In this document: piece after piece, positions 38,105-46,089 of the stretch | Position numbering within the stretch: position 1 is the stretch's first letter | How the letters are laid out: each line of letters starts with the position of its first letter | From: Ruegeria atlantica | GTDB taxonomy: Bacteria; Pseudomonadota; Alphaproteobacteria; Rhodobacterales; Rhodobacteraceae | Assembly (NCBI GenBank): GCA_013032095.1 | Contig: WQBJ01000013.1 | Coordinates: 54,040-118,039, forward strand | Reading direction: 5' to 3' | DNA length: 64,000 nt | Notes under the pieces: model-generated | What the model was told of the DNA's origin: nothing | The model's input: the letters and a program-made list of their open reading frames with translations, nothing else | Databases searched by the model: none | Program-made: the position numbers and the translations under genes

Positions 38105-38590
38105 ATGCACAAGTTCTTGACGACGACCGCAGCCACAGTCCTGACCCTCGGCCTGTCGGCGGGTTTGACCAGCGCCGAGTCCTATGACGCCGCAGGCAAA
38201 GGCATGGGAACGGAAGAGAACCACGTCTTCAGTATCTCGGACGGCCACGCGGTGGTGAAATCCCAGACTAATTATGAAAGCTTCGAGGTTGCCGCCGGGC
38301 ACCCTCTGGAAGGCGCTTCGGGCATGTGCTTCGGTTCCATTCTGGTCAACGGGGCCGGGATCTCGGGCACCGGGAATTGCGTGTTTGACACTGCCTCCGG
38401 GGAAAAGGCTGTGATGACATGGATTGCAACGGGCCGCGGCGATGATGGCGCTCTGACCGGTGACTGGACCGTATCAGGCGGCTCGGGCAATTGGGCCAGC
38501 GCGACGGGCGGGGGGACGTTCTCATCCTTCACCGACCCGGATACCAGAAAATTCGTCAACACGATTACCGGCAATATCACGGTCGACTGA
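38105..38590 (+). CDS. secreted protein, 161 residues, unknown
   Basis: 161 residues with a signal peptide ending near residue 24 (TSAES). The mature protein is beta-rich and Gly/Ser-rich (SGGSGNWASATGGG), with Cys pairs (GMCFGS and GNCVFD) that could form one disulfide. No known family. GAGG precedes the ATG. One of several small extracytoplasmic proteins in this stretch; the gap to the next gene holds nothing else. Confidence 0.6.
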   Translation: MHKFLTTTAATVLTLGLSAGLTSAESYDAAGKGMGTEENHVFSISDGHAVVKSQTNYESFEVAAGHPLEGASGMCFGSILVNGAGISGTGNCVFDTASGEKAVMTWIATGRGDDGALTGDWTVSGGSGNWASATGGGTFSSFTDPDTRKFVNTITGNITVD

Positions 38591-38727
38591 TTTCGATCTG
38601 ACTGATGGGTGGGGTGCGCGGATCCGGTTGCCGTCTGCGCATCCTCAACCCTGTGCCGAACTGCCGGAGATTTCGTGAGGGCAGTATGCTCAGTTCATTG
38701 AAGTAATTTTTTCAAAGGGGGACAGTT

Positions 38728-39081
38728 ATGGATTCTCAAATGCGTTCCGAACTCTCAATGGGTCGTTTGGACCACTACTATCACATCATGCGCACCACGA
38801 TCTTTGCCTATGTCGCCCTCGCGGCAATCATCGGGTTTGGCCCCGAAGGGATATCTCTGGCGCTTATCGTGCTGGTCATCGCAACTGCCGCCTATGGCAT
38901 TCTGGCAGGCAAAACCGCGCTGGAGGATGTGGAAAACCTGCGGGATGACATGGACGAGGAGTTTGCGCAGACCAGTTTTGCCAAGGGGATAAAGACCCGC
39001 AACATGAAGGGGTTGATTATGACCTCCAATGTGTTGCTCGGCCTCATTGGGTTGGCAGAATTGATCGCAATTTTCACCTAA
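38728..39081 (+). CDS. small membrane protein, 117 residues
   Basis: 117 residues, predicted two or three helices (TIFAYVALAAIIGF, ALIVLVIATAAYGILAG, and a C-terminal IGLAELIAIFT) with an acidic segment DMDEEFAQ between. GGGGGAC seven bases before the ATG. No family recognised. Confidence 0.6.
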   Translation: MDSQMRSELSMGRLDHYYHIMRTTIFAYVALAAIIGFGPEGISLALIVLVIATAAYGILAGKTALEDVENLRDDMDEEFAQTSFAKGIKTRNMKGLIMTSNVLLGLIGLAELIAIFT

Positions 39082-39254
39082 TTACATGAAAAGTAGTTGG
39101 GTTTTCCGGCCCATCCCTTGTTTGGAGCCGCCCGCTATCTAACGGTCGCCTAAATCCTCTATGAAGTTTCCCTTAGGTAAGTTGTAACCGGGGGGCGCTC
39201 TCCCAATCTGTTCAGCAGGCCAAGGACGGCCTTGAGTTTTGGAGGAGAGAGCCA

Positions 39255-39701
39255 ATGACCAGATTTATGACTGCCGGAGCAGCCGCTCTGGCCACGACCC
39301 TCACCCTTGGAACGGCCGCTCTGGCCGATACGCCGGATCTACGCGGTACGTGGTTTGGGTCGTATACGACCGTTTCGCCGACGCATTACCACCGTGGCGA
39401 CGAACCCAGATTCAATCAGGCCGAGTGGATGCTGGATGTCCAGATGCAAGAGGACAACGTCTTTTGGGGGCCCAGCAAGTGGCGCCGCGACGGCGACAGC
39501 GAGTGGACTGAATACGAAGCCACCGGAACGATCAGCCTGGATGGCTCGGGTTCGATTGGCATCGTGGAAACGGCCCCCTTGGTCATCGGCGCGAATGCGT
39601 TGATCGATGCTCAGTATCAAGACGGTAAAATCTATGCGGATTTCCGTAGCCTGCGTAACGGAACAACCTACAGCACTGTTCTAGAACGGCAGGTGAACTG
39701 A
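39255..39701 (+). CDS. secreted protein, 148 residues, unknown
   Basis: 148 residues with signal peptide (AALATTLTLGTAALADTP). The mature domain, LRGTWFGSYTTVSPTHYHRG and later EATGTISLDGSGSIGIVE, is beta-rich, like a small lipocalin-type fold, which I cannot confirm. GGAGGAGAG nine bases before the ATG. Alone, last of the small secreted genes. Confidence 0.65.
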   Translation: MTRFMTAGAAALATTLTLGTAALADTPDLRGTWFGSYTTVSPTHYHRGDEPRFNQAEWMLDVQMQEDNVFWGPSKWRRDGDSEWTEYEATGTISLDGSGSIGIVETAPLVIGANALIDAQYQDGKIYADFRSLRNGTTYSTVLERQVN

Positions 39702-40188
39702 AGCGTCTCTGGCCCGGTCGGGCTGTAGGGGGTACCAGCTGCGAATCTACCGCAGCGCGTAGTAGGTAATCCTGGTCGGGTCGGAGCGCTTCTCAATAAC
39801 GGAACCAGCGTCTCCGATGGGAGGGGACGGGTCGGGCGGTCTTAACGTTGCCCGCGACAGGGTCCGGAGCGACCCATGCCGGACAGCGGCGTTCCCCGGG
39901 GTGGGGCTCTGGACTTCGCGGACCTTCAGCGCGGTGTCGCAGGTAGTACACAGGCTCGTCCGACCCAAGTTCCGATTTTTCCCCCCTTTGGGTCGCGTGG
40001 TCTTCACAACATCGAAGGGGCGCGCGATTCGAGCACAAATGCATCTGCAGAGGGCTGAACCCACTTTTGTACCCGCATTTTGATGGCCGATTTGATTTTG
40101 CACCTGCAGAAAAACAGAAAAATCAGACCCTTTTCGGCAGTTTTGACTTATCCTGCGCCAAACAAACGTCGTTTCACGGTTTCCGGAG

Positions 40189-40197
40189 TTATCCACA
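40189..40197 (+). other. DnaA-box 9-mer
   Basis: Perfect TTATCCACA. Two nearby TTATCC hexamers in the same orientation lie at about 40148 and 40224, roughly 40 bases apart, in an AT-rich stretch. Confidence 0.4.
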
Positions 40198-40469
40198 AAG
40201 CTTTCCCGCAGGATATCAACACGTTATCCCCGCCTAATTTTTATGCTGCAGTGCTATTTTCTTGTCGGGTGACGACTCCAATGCAACAGTTTGGTTACCG
40301 CAACGGTTCATAGGAACCAATGTGGGGCGCAAAGGCCAGGGGGTCAGGCGGTGATGACGGGTTCTAGGATGTGTCACGCACCGAAAAGACTTACCGGTGG
40401 ATGATCAGCTGAACCGGATCTTGCTCCGGATCAGGGGTTCATCCTCTCAGAAGGCTGGCGCGTGCTGTG

Positions 40470-40627
40470 TGGTGCCGCTTGGCGCGACGCGGCAGCTTTG
40501 ACCCCTTGCGGGGTCAGGGCAACTGGCTCGGGGCGTCTCCCTGACGCGTCGACCCTGCAAGGCGTCAGGAGTGTCCGAAAGGATACGTGCATGGACCGCG
40601 TCTACGCACCTGACGCCTTTTCCTTTT
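40470..40627 (+). other. candidate structured RNA with mutually exclusive hairpins
   Basis: Reading rightward: TGCCGC/GCGGCA hairpin (40473-40478 with 40489-40494); TGACCCC/GGGGTCA hairpin with TTGC loop (40499-40516); then an arm GCGTCAGG (40562-40569) that can pair either back with CCTGACGC (40540-40547) or forward with CCTGACGCC (40609-40619, 11 bp from 40559). The forward stem encloses two small hairpins, one GTGTCC-GAAA-GGATAC (40571-40586) and one TGC-GGAC/GTCT-GCA (40588-40608), a three-way junction, followed by TTTTCCTTTT. This resembles a terminator/antiterminator switch or a small RNA. No gene follows on that strand. Confidence 0.4.
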
Positions 40628-40680
40628 GCTGGAATTAGGTTGGACACGGGCTACCACTCTACCCCCAAAGTTAATTGAAA

Positions 40681-40710
40681 CGGGGTTCTTGTGTGTGCAC
40701 AAGAACCCCG
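40681..40710 (-). terminator. terminator of the entericidin gene
   Basis: Perfect 13-bp stem CGGGGTTCTTGTG (40681-40693) and CACAAGAACCCCG (40698-40710), loop of four. On the minus strand it is followed by TTTCAATTAACTTT. It is 68 bases beyond the entericidin stop, so its target is likely but the U-tract is weak. Confidence 0.65.
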
Positions 40711-40777
40711 CTGGTTTGTCAGGCATCAACCTCGTATCGGATGCTGGGTCAGTAAAACTACCGCGCCCGAGTTGATT

Positions 40778-40915
40778 TTATAGATTCTCTTGAACGTCTG
40801 TGGCGGCGCTCTGAATTGCATCACCAGCGTTCTCAATATCTTTTCCGGCGCCCTTCGCGGTTTCGCAGGCGGTGAGGGTGAACAGGGCGAGCCCGACCAG
40901 AATTGCACGGATCAT
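40778..40915 (-). CDS. entericidin A/B family lipoprotein
   Basis: 45-residue membrane lipoprotein: MIRAILVGLALFTLTACETA, lipobox LTAC, then a short helical tail (GAGKDIENAGDAIQSAA). Matches the entericidin family, small lipoproteins once proposed as a toxin-antidote pair; in alphaproteobacteria they are usually single. GGAG seven bases before the ATG. Alone on its strand with its own terminator. Confidence 0.8.
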   Translation of the reverse strand: MIRAILVGLALFTLTACETAKGAGKDIENAGDAIQSAATDVQENL

Positions 40916-41054
40916 CAGTGTCTCCATTTGAATTGGCTTTCGTTGCGTAGCAGATTTACTTGATTGCAACCAGAGCCTTGCGACCTGTTTAACACTTACG
41001 GGTCGCCGAAGAGTATTTTTGAGCTGACCAATTGGATCGTGATCGGTTAAAGGC

Positions 41055-41396
41055 TCAGCCTTTCTCTTCGCTGCAGAACATGTCGTAGACCAGTTCAAGC
41101 ATACGACGTGGGCGGTCATCTGCCAGACGGTAATAGATCGCTTTGCCCTCGCGGCGCGGCGTCACCAGCCCTTCAAGACGTAGGCGTGACAATTGTTGAG
41201 AGACGGCAGCCTGGCGGGCCGACAGCAGTTCTTCCAACTCGGTTACTGATTTTTCACCCGACACGAGATGGCACAGGATCATCAAGCGGCCTTCGTGGCT
41301 GATGGCTTTCAGGAAATTCGACGCGCGCGTCGCGTTTTCGACCATTTTGTCGAAAGACTTTGGAGACATATCTTGCGAAAGCTGGGGGAGGGCCAT
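41055..41396 (-). CDS. ArsR-family repressor of the SqrR/BigR type
   Basis: 113-residue winged-helix repressor. Seen: ISHEGRLMILCHLVSGEKSVTELEELL (helices) and the recognition region ARQAAVSQQLSRLRLEGLV, then RREGKAIYYRL. It has exactly two conserved cysteines, Cys42 (ILCHL) and Cys108 (MFCSEE), 66 residues apart, the spacing of the persulfide sensors SqrR and BigR. This supports sensing of sulfide/persulfide rather than metal. AGGA nine bases before the ATG. A 6-bp palindrome lies 70 bases upstream. No target gene is adjacent; the sulfur operon at 54.8-57 kb is the obvious candidate. Confidence 0.8.
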   Translation of the reverse strand: MALPQLSQDMSPKSFDKMVENATRASNFLKAISHEGRLMILCHLVSGEKSVTELEELLSARQAAVSQQLSRLRLEGLVTPRREGKAIYYRLADDRPRRMLELVYDMFCSEEKG

Positions 41397-41465
41397 CGTT
41401 TGTTTCCTTTTTTGCCCGGATTTGGGGCGTGTGTGAGTGCGGGATCGCTGATGCGAGATGCCTCG

Positions 41466-41486
41466 ATACATATTTTGAACATGTAT
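41466..41486. promoter_or_regulatory. ATACAT-N9-ATGTAT palindrome
   Basis: Perfect 6-bp arms (41466-41471, 41481-41486) 70 bases upstream of the SqrR/BigR-like gene, in an AT-rich stretch. A likely operator for autoregulation. Confidence 0.5.
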
Positions 41487-41617
41487 TTCCATATGCATGA
41501 ATCAAAATGACGTGATGTGAGGTGGGAAACCTATGGGGAACGAATTCCGCATATAACTCGATTTGAGCAGGGTCGGGTCTCAAAGCGCTGCCGCGGAGCC
41601 CGAAGTATCCGGCCCCC

Positions 41618-41645
41618 CTTGCAGCCCCTCGGTGGCGACACTAAG
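41618..41645 (+). promoter_or_regulatory. possible sigma-32 type promoter of clpP
   Basis: CTTG at 41618-41621 followed 17 bases later by CACTAAG. The -35 part fits alphaproteobacterial RpoH; the -10 is a weak match. clpP is often heat-shock controlled. Low confidence. Confidence 0.25.
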
Positions 41646-41704
41646 ACTCAGGTAACGTTTCTTCGGGTAGTGTCCCGATCCATAGCAAAGCAGGCAGGTT
41701 CAGA

Positions 41705-42337
41705 ATGTTCGATCCAGTTGATACCTATATGAATACGCTCGTCCCGATGGTGGTCGAACAGACCAGCCGGGGCGAACGCGCCTACGATATTTTCTCGCGC
41801 CTTCTGAAAGAGCGGATCATCTTCATCAACGGTCCGATCCACGACGGGATGAGCCATCTGGTCGTCGCCCAGTTACTGCACCTAGAGGCGGAAAATCCCA
41901 GCAAAGAGATCTCGATCTACATCAACTCGCCCGGCGGCGTTGTGACCAGCGGTTTGTCGATTTACGATACAATGCAGTACATCAAGCCGAAATGTTCGAC
42001 ATTGGTGATCGGTCAGGCGGCCTCGATGGGGTCGGTTCTGCTGGCCGGTGGCGAGAAGGGAATGCGTTTCTCATTGCCCAACAGCCGGATCATGGTGCAC
42101 CAGCCCAGCGGTGGCTATCAGGGCCAAGCCAGCGACATTATGATTCACGCGGCCGAGACGCAGAAACTCAAAGATCGCCTTTATGACATCTACGTGCGTC
42201 ATACCGGCCAGACCAAAAAAGCGGTTGAAAAGGCGCTGGATCGTGACAATTTCATGAGCCCGGAAGAGGCGAAAGATTGGGGCCACATCGACGAAATCGT
42301 TGAAAACCGCGCCAAAATGGACGGCGACGAGGCCTGA
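41705..42337 (+). CDS. clpP: ATP-dependent Clp protease proteolytic subunit
   Basis: Serine protease core of ClpXP/ClpAP, 210 residues. Nucleophile Ser in [12 protein letters not shown], His in MVHQPSGG, Asp in the [12 protein letters not shown] helix; [11 protein letters not shown] is the substrate groove strand. Forms a tetradecamer with ClpX. Followed by clpX with a terminator-like hairpin between; probably one regulatory unit with graded read-through. Confidence 0.97.
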   Translation: MFDPVDTYMNTLVPMVVEQTSRGERAYDIFSRLLKERIIFINGPIHDGMSHLVVAQLLHLEAENPSKEISIYINSPGGVVTSGLSIYDTMQYIKPKCSTLVIGQAASMGSVLLAGGEKGMRFSLPNSRIMVHQPSGGYQGQASDIMIHAAETQKLKDRLYDIYVRHTGQTKKAVEKALDRDNFMSPEEAKDWGHIDEIVENRAKMDGDEA

Positions 42338-42345
42338 ATTTAAGT

Positions 42346-42374
42346 CCCCGCGTCAAAGGCGCGGGGCGCATTTT
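42346..42374 (+). terminator. terminator-like hairpin between clpP and clpX
   Basis: CCCCGCG (42346-42352) and CGCGGGG (42360-42366), loop of seven, then CGCATTTT. May attenuate rather than stop, since clpX follows 100 bases on. Confidence 0.6.
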
Positions 42375-42470
42375 GAGATTGTAGCCGTCTCGGTGCTGTC
42401 CTAAGCTGCACCAACAGGCGGCAAGCGCGGTCCGAAATGGATCGCTGGGATGGAGCCCGAAAGGTAGAAC

Positions 42471-43736
42471 ATGGCGACGAATTCAGGCGGTGACAGCAAG
42501 AACACGCTCTACTGTAGCTTCTGCGGCAAGAGTCAGCATGAGGTGCGCAAGCTGATTGCCGGTCCGACCGTCTTCATCTGTGACGAATGCGTCGAACTGT
42601 GCATGGACATCATCCGCGAAGAGACGAAGGCCAGTGGGCTGAAATCCTCGGACGGTGTGCCTACGCCGAAGGATATCTGCGAGGTTCTGGACGATTACGT
42701 GATCGGTCAGGCCACCGCCAAGCGGGTTCTGTCGGTGGCGGTTCACAACCACTATAAGCGCCTGAACCATGCACAAAAGGCAGGCAGCGATATTGAGTTG
42801 GCCAAGTCAAACATCCTGCTGATCGGCCCTACCGGCTGCGGTAAGACGCTGCTGGCGCAAACGCTGGCGCGCATTCTGGATGTGCCGTTCACTATGGCTG
42901 ATGCAACCACCCTGACCGAAGCCGGGTATGTGGGTGAGGATGTCGAGAACATCATCCTGAAACTTTTGCAAGCCAGCGAATACAACGTCGAACGCGCGCA
43001 GCGCGGCATCGTCTATATCGACGAGGTCGACAAGATCACGCGCAAGTCCGAGAACCCTTCTATCACCCGTGACGTATCGGGCGAGGGCGTCCAACAGGCA
43101 CTGCTTAAGCTGATGGAAGGCACCGTGGCGAGCGTCCCGCCGCAGGGCGGGCGCAAGCATCCGCAGCAGGAATTTCTGCAAGTCGACACCACGAACATCC
43201 TGTTCATCTGTGGCGGTGCGTTTGCCGGCCTGGACAAGATCATCGCGCAGCGCGGCAAGGGTTCTGCCATGGGCTTTGGCGCAGATGTGCGCGACAATGA
43301 CGAACGCGGCGTGGGCGAGATCTTCAAGGATCTGGAGCCCGAAGACCTGCTGAAATTCGGCCTGATCCCGGAATTCGTCGGCCGTCTGCCGGTTCTGGCG
43401 ACGCTGGAAGATCTAGATGAGGATGCTCTGGTTACCATCCTGACCAAGCCCAAGAACGCTCTGGTCAAGCAATACCAGCGCCTGTTCGAGCTGGAAGACG
43501 CCGAGTTGGCCTTTACCGACGATGCACTGAAGGCGATCGCCAAGAAGGCCATCGAACGCAAAACCGGTGCGCGCGGGTTGCGCTCGATCCTGGAAGACAT
43601 TCTGCTGGACACCATGTTCGAACTACCGGGTATGAAGAACGTGACCGAGGTTGTGGTCAACGAAGAGGCGGTGTCGTCCGACAAGCAGCCGTTGATTATC
43701 TACGCGGATGCAGCGGAATCGGCCTCGGCCGGATAA
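42471..43736 (+). CDS. clpX: ATP-dependent Clp protease ATP-binding subunit ClpX
   Basis: AAA+ unfoldase of ClpXP, 421 residues. Zinc-binding N terminus [11 protein letters not shown] with CDECVEL, Walker [12 protein letters not shown] near residue 120, Walker [21 protein letters not shown] (pore loop), and RSILEDILL. Degrades SsrA-tagged and CtrA-type substrates in alphaproteobacteria. Start chosen for the gaaagg ribosome site eight bases upstream. Ends at a strong terminator. Confidence 0.97.
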   Translation: MATNSGGDSKNTLYCSFCGKSQHEVRKLIAGPTVFICDECVELCMDIIREETKASGLKSSDGVPTPKDICEVLDDYVIGQATAKRVLSVAVHNHYKRLNHAQKAGSDIELAKSNILLIGPTGCGKTLLAQTLARILDVPFTMADATTLTEAGYVGEDVENIILKLLQASEYNVERAQRGIVYIDEVDKITRKSENPSITRDVSGEGVQQALLKLMEGTVASVPPQGGRKHPQQEFLQVDTTNILFICGGAFAGLDKIIAQRGKGSAMGFGADVRDNDERGVGEIFKDLEPEDLLKFGLIPEFVGRLPVLATLEDLDEDALVTILTKPKNALVKQYQRLFELEDAELAFTDDALKAIAKKAIERKTGARGLRSILEDILLDTMFELPGMKNVTEVVVNEEAVSSDKQPLIIYADAAESASAG

Positions 43737-43757
43737 ATTCAAAACGGTTTACGAAAC

Positions 43758-43784
43758 ACGGCGCGGCAAAGACCGCGCCGTTTT
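43758..43784 (+). terminator. Rho-independent terminator of clpX
   Basis: Nine-bp stem ACGGCGCGG (43758-43766) and CCGCGCCGT (43773-43781), six-base loop, then TTTT. The next ATG is only 15 bases later, so its promoter must be elsewhere. Confidence 0.85.
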
Positions 43785-43798
43785 CATGTGAGGATAGC

Positions 43799-44161
43799 AT
43801 GACGATTAAACGTATCTCTTCCGGTGGGGAATTTGAGGCGAAAATCGGTTATTGCCGGGCCGTTGTGGCTGGCGGTTGGGTTCATGTCGCCGGAACAGTT
43901 GGGCAGGGCGACGATGTGACAACGCAGTGCCGCTCGGCTTTACAGACGATCGGCAAAGCTTTGACTGAAGCTGGTGCCGGTTTCTCGGATGTTGTGCGAG
44001 TGACTTACATGTTGCCTGACCGCGCCGAATTTGAACCCTGTTGGCCGATTTTGCGCGAATACTTCGGGGACAACCCACCAGCTACATCCATGATCCAATG
44101 TGGGTTGATCGACCCCAAGTACCGAATTGAAATCGAAGTAACGGCTTACCTGCCGGAATAG
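43799..44161 (+). CDS. RidA/YjgF-family protein
   Basis: 120 residues, a trimeric Rid fold in the family: [31 protein letters not shown], and [28 protein letters not shown]. The arginine that makes RidA an imine deaminase (in VARLPKD of E. coli) is Leu here, and the preceding PAR is PAT, so it is unlikely to be a classical deaminase. It starts 15 bases after the clpX terminator, with GAGGATAGC before the ATG. Role unknown. Confidence 0.85.
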   Translation: MTIKRISSGGEFEAKIGYCRAVVAGGWVHVAGTVGQGDDVTTQCRSALQTIGKALTEAGAGFSDVVRVTYMLPDRAEFEPCWPILREYFGDNPPATSMIQCGLIDPKYRIEIEVTAYLPE

Positions 44162-44240
44162 TGGGTGCGGTCCTTGTGACACTGGACCTTGGCGTGCCTT
44201 TGGTCCATATCTGCGGGGACAGAAATGCCGGAGGCAACCG

Positions 44241-44624
44241 ATGGGTATTTTGAACAGTCTATTGCGGGCCGTAACCTGGTGGAACGGGGCCACTCTGAAC
44301 ACACAGATTTACACCGCGCGTAAGGGCGTAAAAGTCGGCGAGGACGACGAGGGCAATGTGTTCTATCGAAACGCCGACGACAGCAAACGCTGGGTGATTT
44401 TCAATGGTGAAGCCGAAGCCAGTCGGATTGATCCTGATTGGCATGGATGGCTGCATCGCACATGGGATGAGCCGCCGACTGACAAGCCGTTACCGCACAA
44501 ATCCTGGGAAAAACCACATCAGGAGAACCTGACAGGTACCGCGCTGGCCTATACACCTGCGGGTTCGTTGCGTCGCCAAGATCCGGTCGAACGCACCGAC
44601 TATGAGGCCTGGAGCCCGGAATAA
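44241..44624 (+). CDS. NDUFA12 (B17.2) homologue, complex I accessory subunit
   Basis: 127 residues: [19 protein letters not shown] and [10 protein letters not shown], then [29 protein letters not shown], diagnostic of the NDUFA12 family, accessory to NADH:ubiquinone oxidoreductase. In alphaproteobacteria this gene lies away from the nuo operon, as here, next to mlaD and DUF2155. GGAGG-type site before the ATG. Cytoplasmic side of the membrane. Confidence 0.94.
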   Translation: MGILNSLLRAVTWWNGATLNTQIYTARKGVKVGEDDEGNVFYRNADDSKRWVIFNGEAEASRIDPDWHGWLHRTWDEPPTDKPLPHKSWEKPHQENLTGTALAYTPAGSLRRQDPVERTDYEAWSPE

Positions 44625-44636
44625 ACGAGGCGAGCA

Positions 44637-45089
44637 ATGTCGACTTACAATGTGACCGAAGTTCTTGTCGGCGGAGCCGTGCTGGCCTGTGCTATTGCCT
44701 TTGGCGTCTATGCGAGCCAGTCCACTGGCTTGTCGCAAGGCGGTAATGGGTACCAGCTTGAGGCTTCGTTCCGTTCGCTTGAAGGTGTGGGCGTGGGCAC
44801 AGATGTGCGCTTGGCCGGGGTTAAGATCGGCACTGTGACAGGTGTTGACCTGAACCCAGACACTTACCGCGCTGACACTACGTTTACGATCCGCGACGGT
44901 ATTCTGGTGCCGGATGACAGTGCCATTGTGATCTCCTCCGAAGGACTGCTGGGCGGCAATTTCGTCGAAGTGATGCCGGGTGGTTCGCCGTTTTATTTCG
45001 AACCGGGCGATCAGGTCGAAGACACACAGGGTGCCGTCAGCCTGATCTCGCTACTGGTTAAATTCGTGGCTGGGGACGGTGGCGAATGA
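44637..45089 (+). CDS. mlaD: outer-membrane lipid-asymmetry protein MlaD
   Basis: 150 residues: one N-terminal helix (LVGGAVLACAIAFGVYA) and an MCE domain (LAGVKIGTVTGVDLNPDTYRADTTFTIRDG, LGGNFVEVMPGG). Periplasmic hexamer that passes phospholipids from the outer to the inner membrane. The other mla genes are not here; in alphaproteobacteria mlaD may be separate. Starts 12 bases after NDUFA12 and overlaps DUF2155 by four bases, so the three form an operon. Confidence 0.9.
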   Translation: MSTYNVTEVLVGGAVLACAIAFGVYASQSTGLSQGGNGYQLEASFRSLEGVGVGTDVRLAGVKIGTVTGVDLNPDTYRADTTFTIRDGILVPDDSAIVISSEGLLGGNFVEVMPGGSPFYFEPGDQVEDTQGAVSLISLLVKFVAGDGGE

Positions 45090-45454
45090 AGCGTTTTGCT
45101 CTGATCTTAGCACTGCTAGCTGCAACAGGTGCAACGGCGCAGCAAAAGGTTGAGTCCGGTCCCGGAGCGATCCTACGAGGGTTGGATAAGGTCAGCGGTC
45201 AGACCGTTGATGTCGAAATGAACAGCGGTCAGTCTGGAGAGATCTTCGGGCTGGATGTTGCGTTGGGAGATTGTCGTTATCCGTCGGAGAACCCAACTGG
45301 CGATGCGTTTGCTTATCTGACGATTTGGGAAAAAGGTAAGTCGGATCAATTGTTTGACGGGTGGATGATCGCAACGTCTCCGGCGTTGAACGCGCTTGAC
45401 CATGCCCGCTACGACGTTTGGGTGATCCGCTGTATTACACCTTCGGCTGACTGA
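45086..45454 (+). CDS. DUF2155 secreted protein
   Basis: 122 residues, signal peptide (LALLAATGATAQQ), then the DUF2155 core: RGLDKVSGQTVDVEMNSGQSG and LTIWEKGKSDQLFDGWMIATSPALNALDHARYDVWVIRC. Periplasmic, unknown function; its association with mlaD and NDUFA12 is conserved in alphaproteobacteria. Overlaps mlaD by four bases, and its end overlaps the convergent aat gene by 46 bases. Confidence 0.9.
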   Translation: MKRFALILALLAATGATAQQKVESGPGAILRGLDKVSGQTVDVEMNSGQSGEIFGLDVALGDCRYPSENPTGDAFAYLTIWEKGKSDQLFDGWMIATSPALNALDHARYDVWVIRCITPSAD

Positions 45455-46041
45455 TTTATTTGAGCCGTGAAATCCGCACTGGCGTTAATCGCCTCTTCCA
45501 GTTCTCGCCGGTATTGCACGCGCGGAATCTCTATCGCCCCCAGAGAAGCCAGATGCGCCGTCAGGAACTGCGTATCGAATAGCTGAAACCCGGTTTGGCA
45601 GAGGCGGTCCACCAGATAAGCTAGGGCGACTTTCGATGCATCTGTCCGGCGTGAGAACATGCTCTCTCCGAAAAATGCGGCCCCTATTGTAACGCCGTAA
45701 ACGCCACCGACCAGATGATCTCCCTCCCAAACCTCAAGCGAATGCGCGTGTCCCGAGTTGTGGATTTGATGGTACAGGTCGCGCAATTCAGCGTTGATCC
45801 ACGTGTCGGCGCGATCTGCGCAACCGTCGACCACTCCGGCGAAGTCCTGATTGATGGTCACTGTGAAACCGCATTTGCGAATGCTCCGCGCAAGGCTACG
45901 CGACACGTGAAATCCATCCAAAGGGAAGACACCCCGAAACTTGGGGTCGACCCAGAACAATTCCGGGGCATCACGGTGTTCGGCCATCGGGAAAATGCCG
46001 ATGGAGTAACCGTGTAAAAGGAGTTCCGGCGAAAGGCTCAT
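45409..46041 (-). CDS. aat: leucyl/phenylalanyl-tRNA-protein transferase
   Basis: 210 residues. Adds Leu or Phe to N-terminal Arg/Lys of proteins, marking them for ClpS-ClpAP. Seen: LLHGYSIGIFPMAEHRDAPELFWVDPKFRGVFPLDGFHVSRSL and GHAHSLEVWEGDHLVGGVYGV. Convergent and overlapping DUF2155 by 46 bases, an unusually long 3' overlap. Downstream of the accC terminator. Confidence 0.95.
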   Translation of the reverse strand: MSLSPELLLHGYSIGIFPMAEHRDAPELFWVDPKFRGVFPLDGFHVSRSLARSIRKCGFTVTINQDFAGVVDGCADRADTWINAELRDLYHQIHNSGHAHSLEVWEGDHLVGGVYGVTIGAAFFGESMFSRRTDASKVALAYLVDRLCQTGFQLFDTQFLTAHLASLGAIEIPRVQYRRELEEAINASADFTAQINQSAEGVIQRITQTS

Positions 46042-46055
46042 GTAGAATACTCAAA

Positions 46056-46081
46056 GGGCGAAGGATTGGTGTCCTTCGCCC
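46056..46081 (-). terminator. terminator of accBC
   Basis: Ten-bp stem GGGCGAAGGA (46056-46065) and TCCTTCGCCC (46072-46081), loop of six. On the minus strand TTTGAGTATT follows; the U-tract is weak. Confidence 0.6.
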
Positions 46082-46089
46082 CTAGTTTG

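Larger units (their letters stand above)
39702..40777. other. gene-poor stretch with structured segment
   Basis: About 1.08 kb without a convincing gene. A minus-strand frame (39747-40196, ending in ITYYALR) exists but has no ribosome site or family. The stretch contains an AT-rich part around 40080-40320 with the second DnaA-box, and a heavily folded part at 40470-40627. GC-rich left half could hold an RNA; none of the standard RNAs (tmRNA, RNase P, SRP, 6S) was recognised. Confidence 0.35.

Noticed and set aside
39747..40196. Minus-strand reading frame of 149 codons
   Set aside because: No ribosome site, no recognisable family; only the last 15 residues look protein-like. A frame shift or pseudogene cannot be excluded, but support is too weak to list.
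40320..40650. tmRNA, RNase P, SRP or 6S RNA gene
   Set aside because: None of the conserved segments (tRNA-like T-arm with CCA, GAGGAAAGTC core, GGAAG SRP loop) was found.
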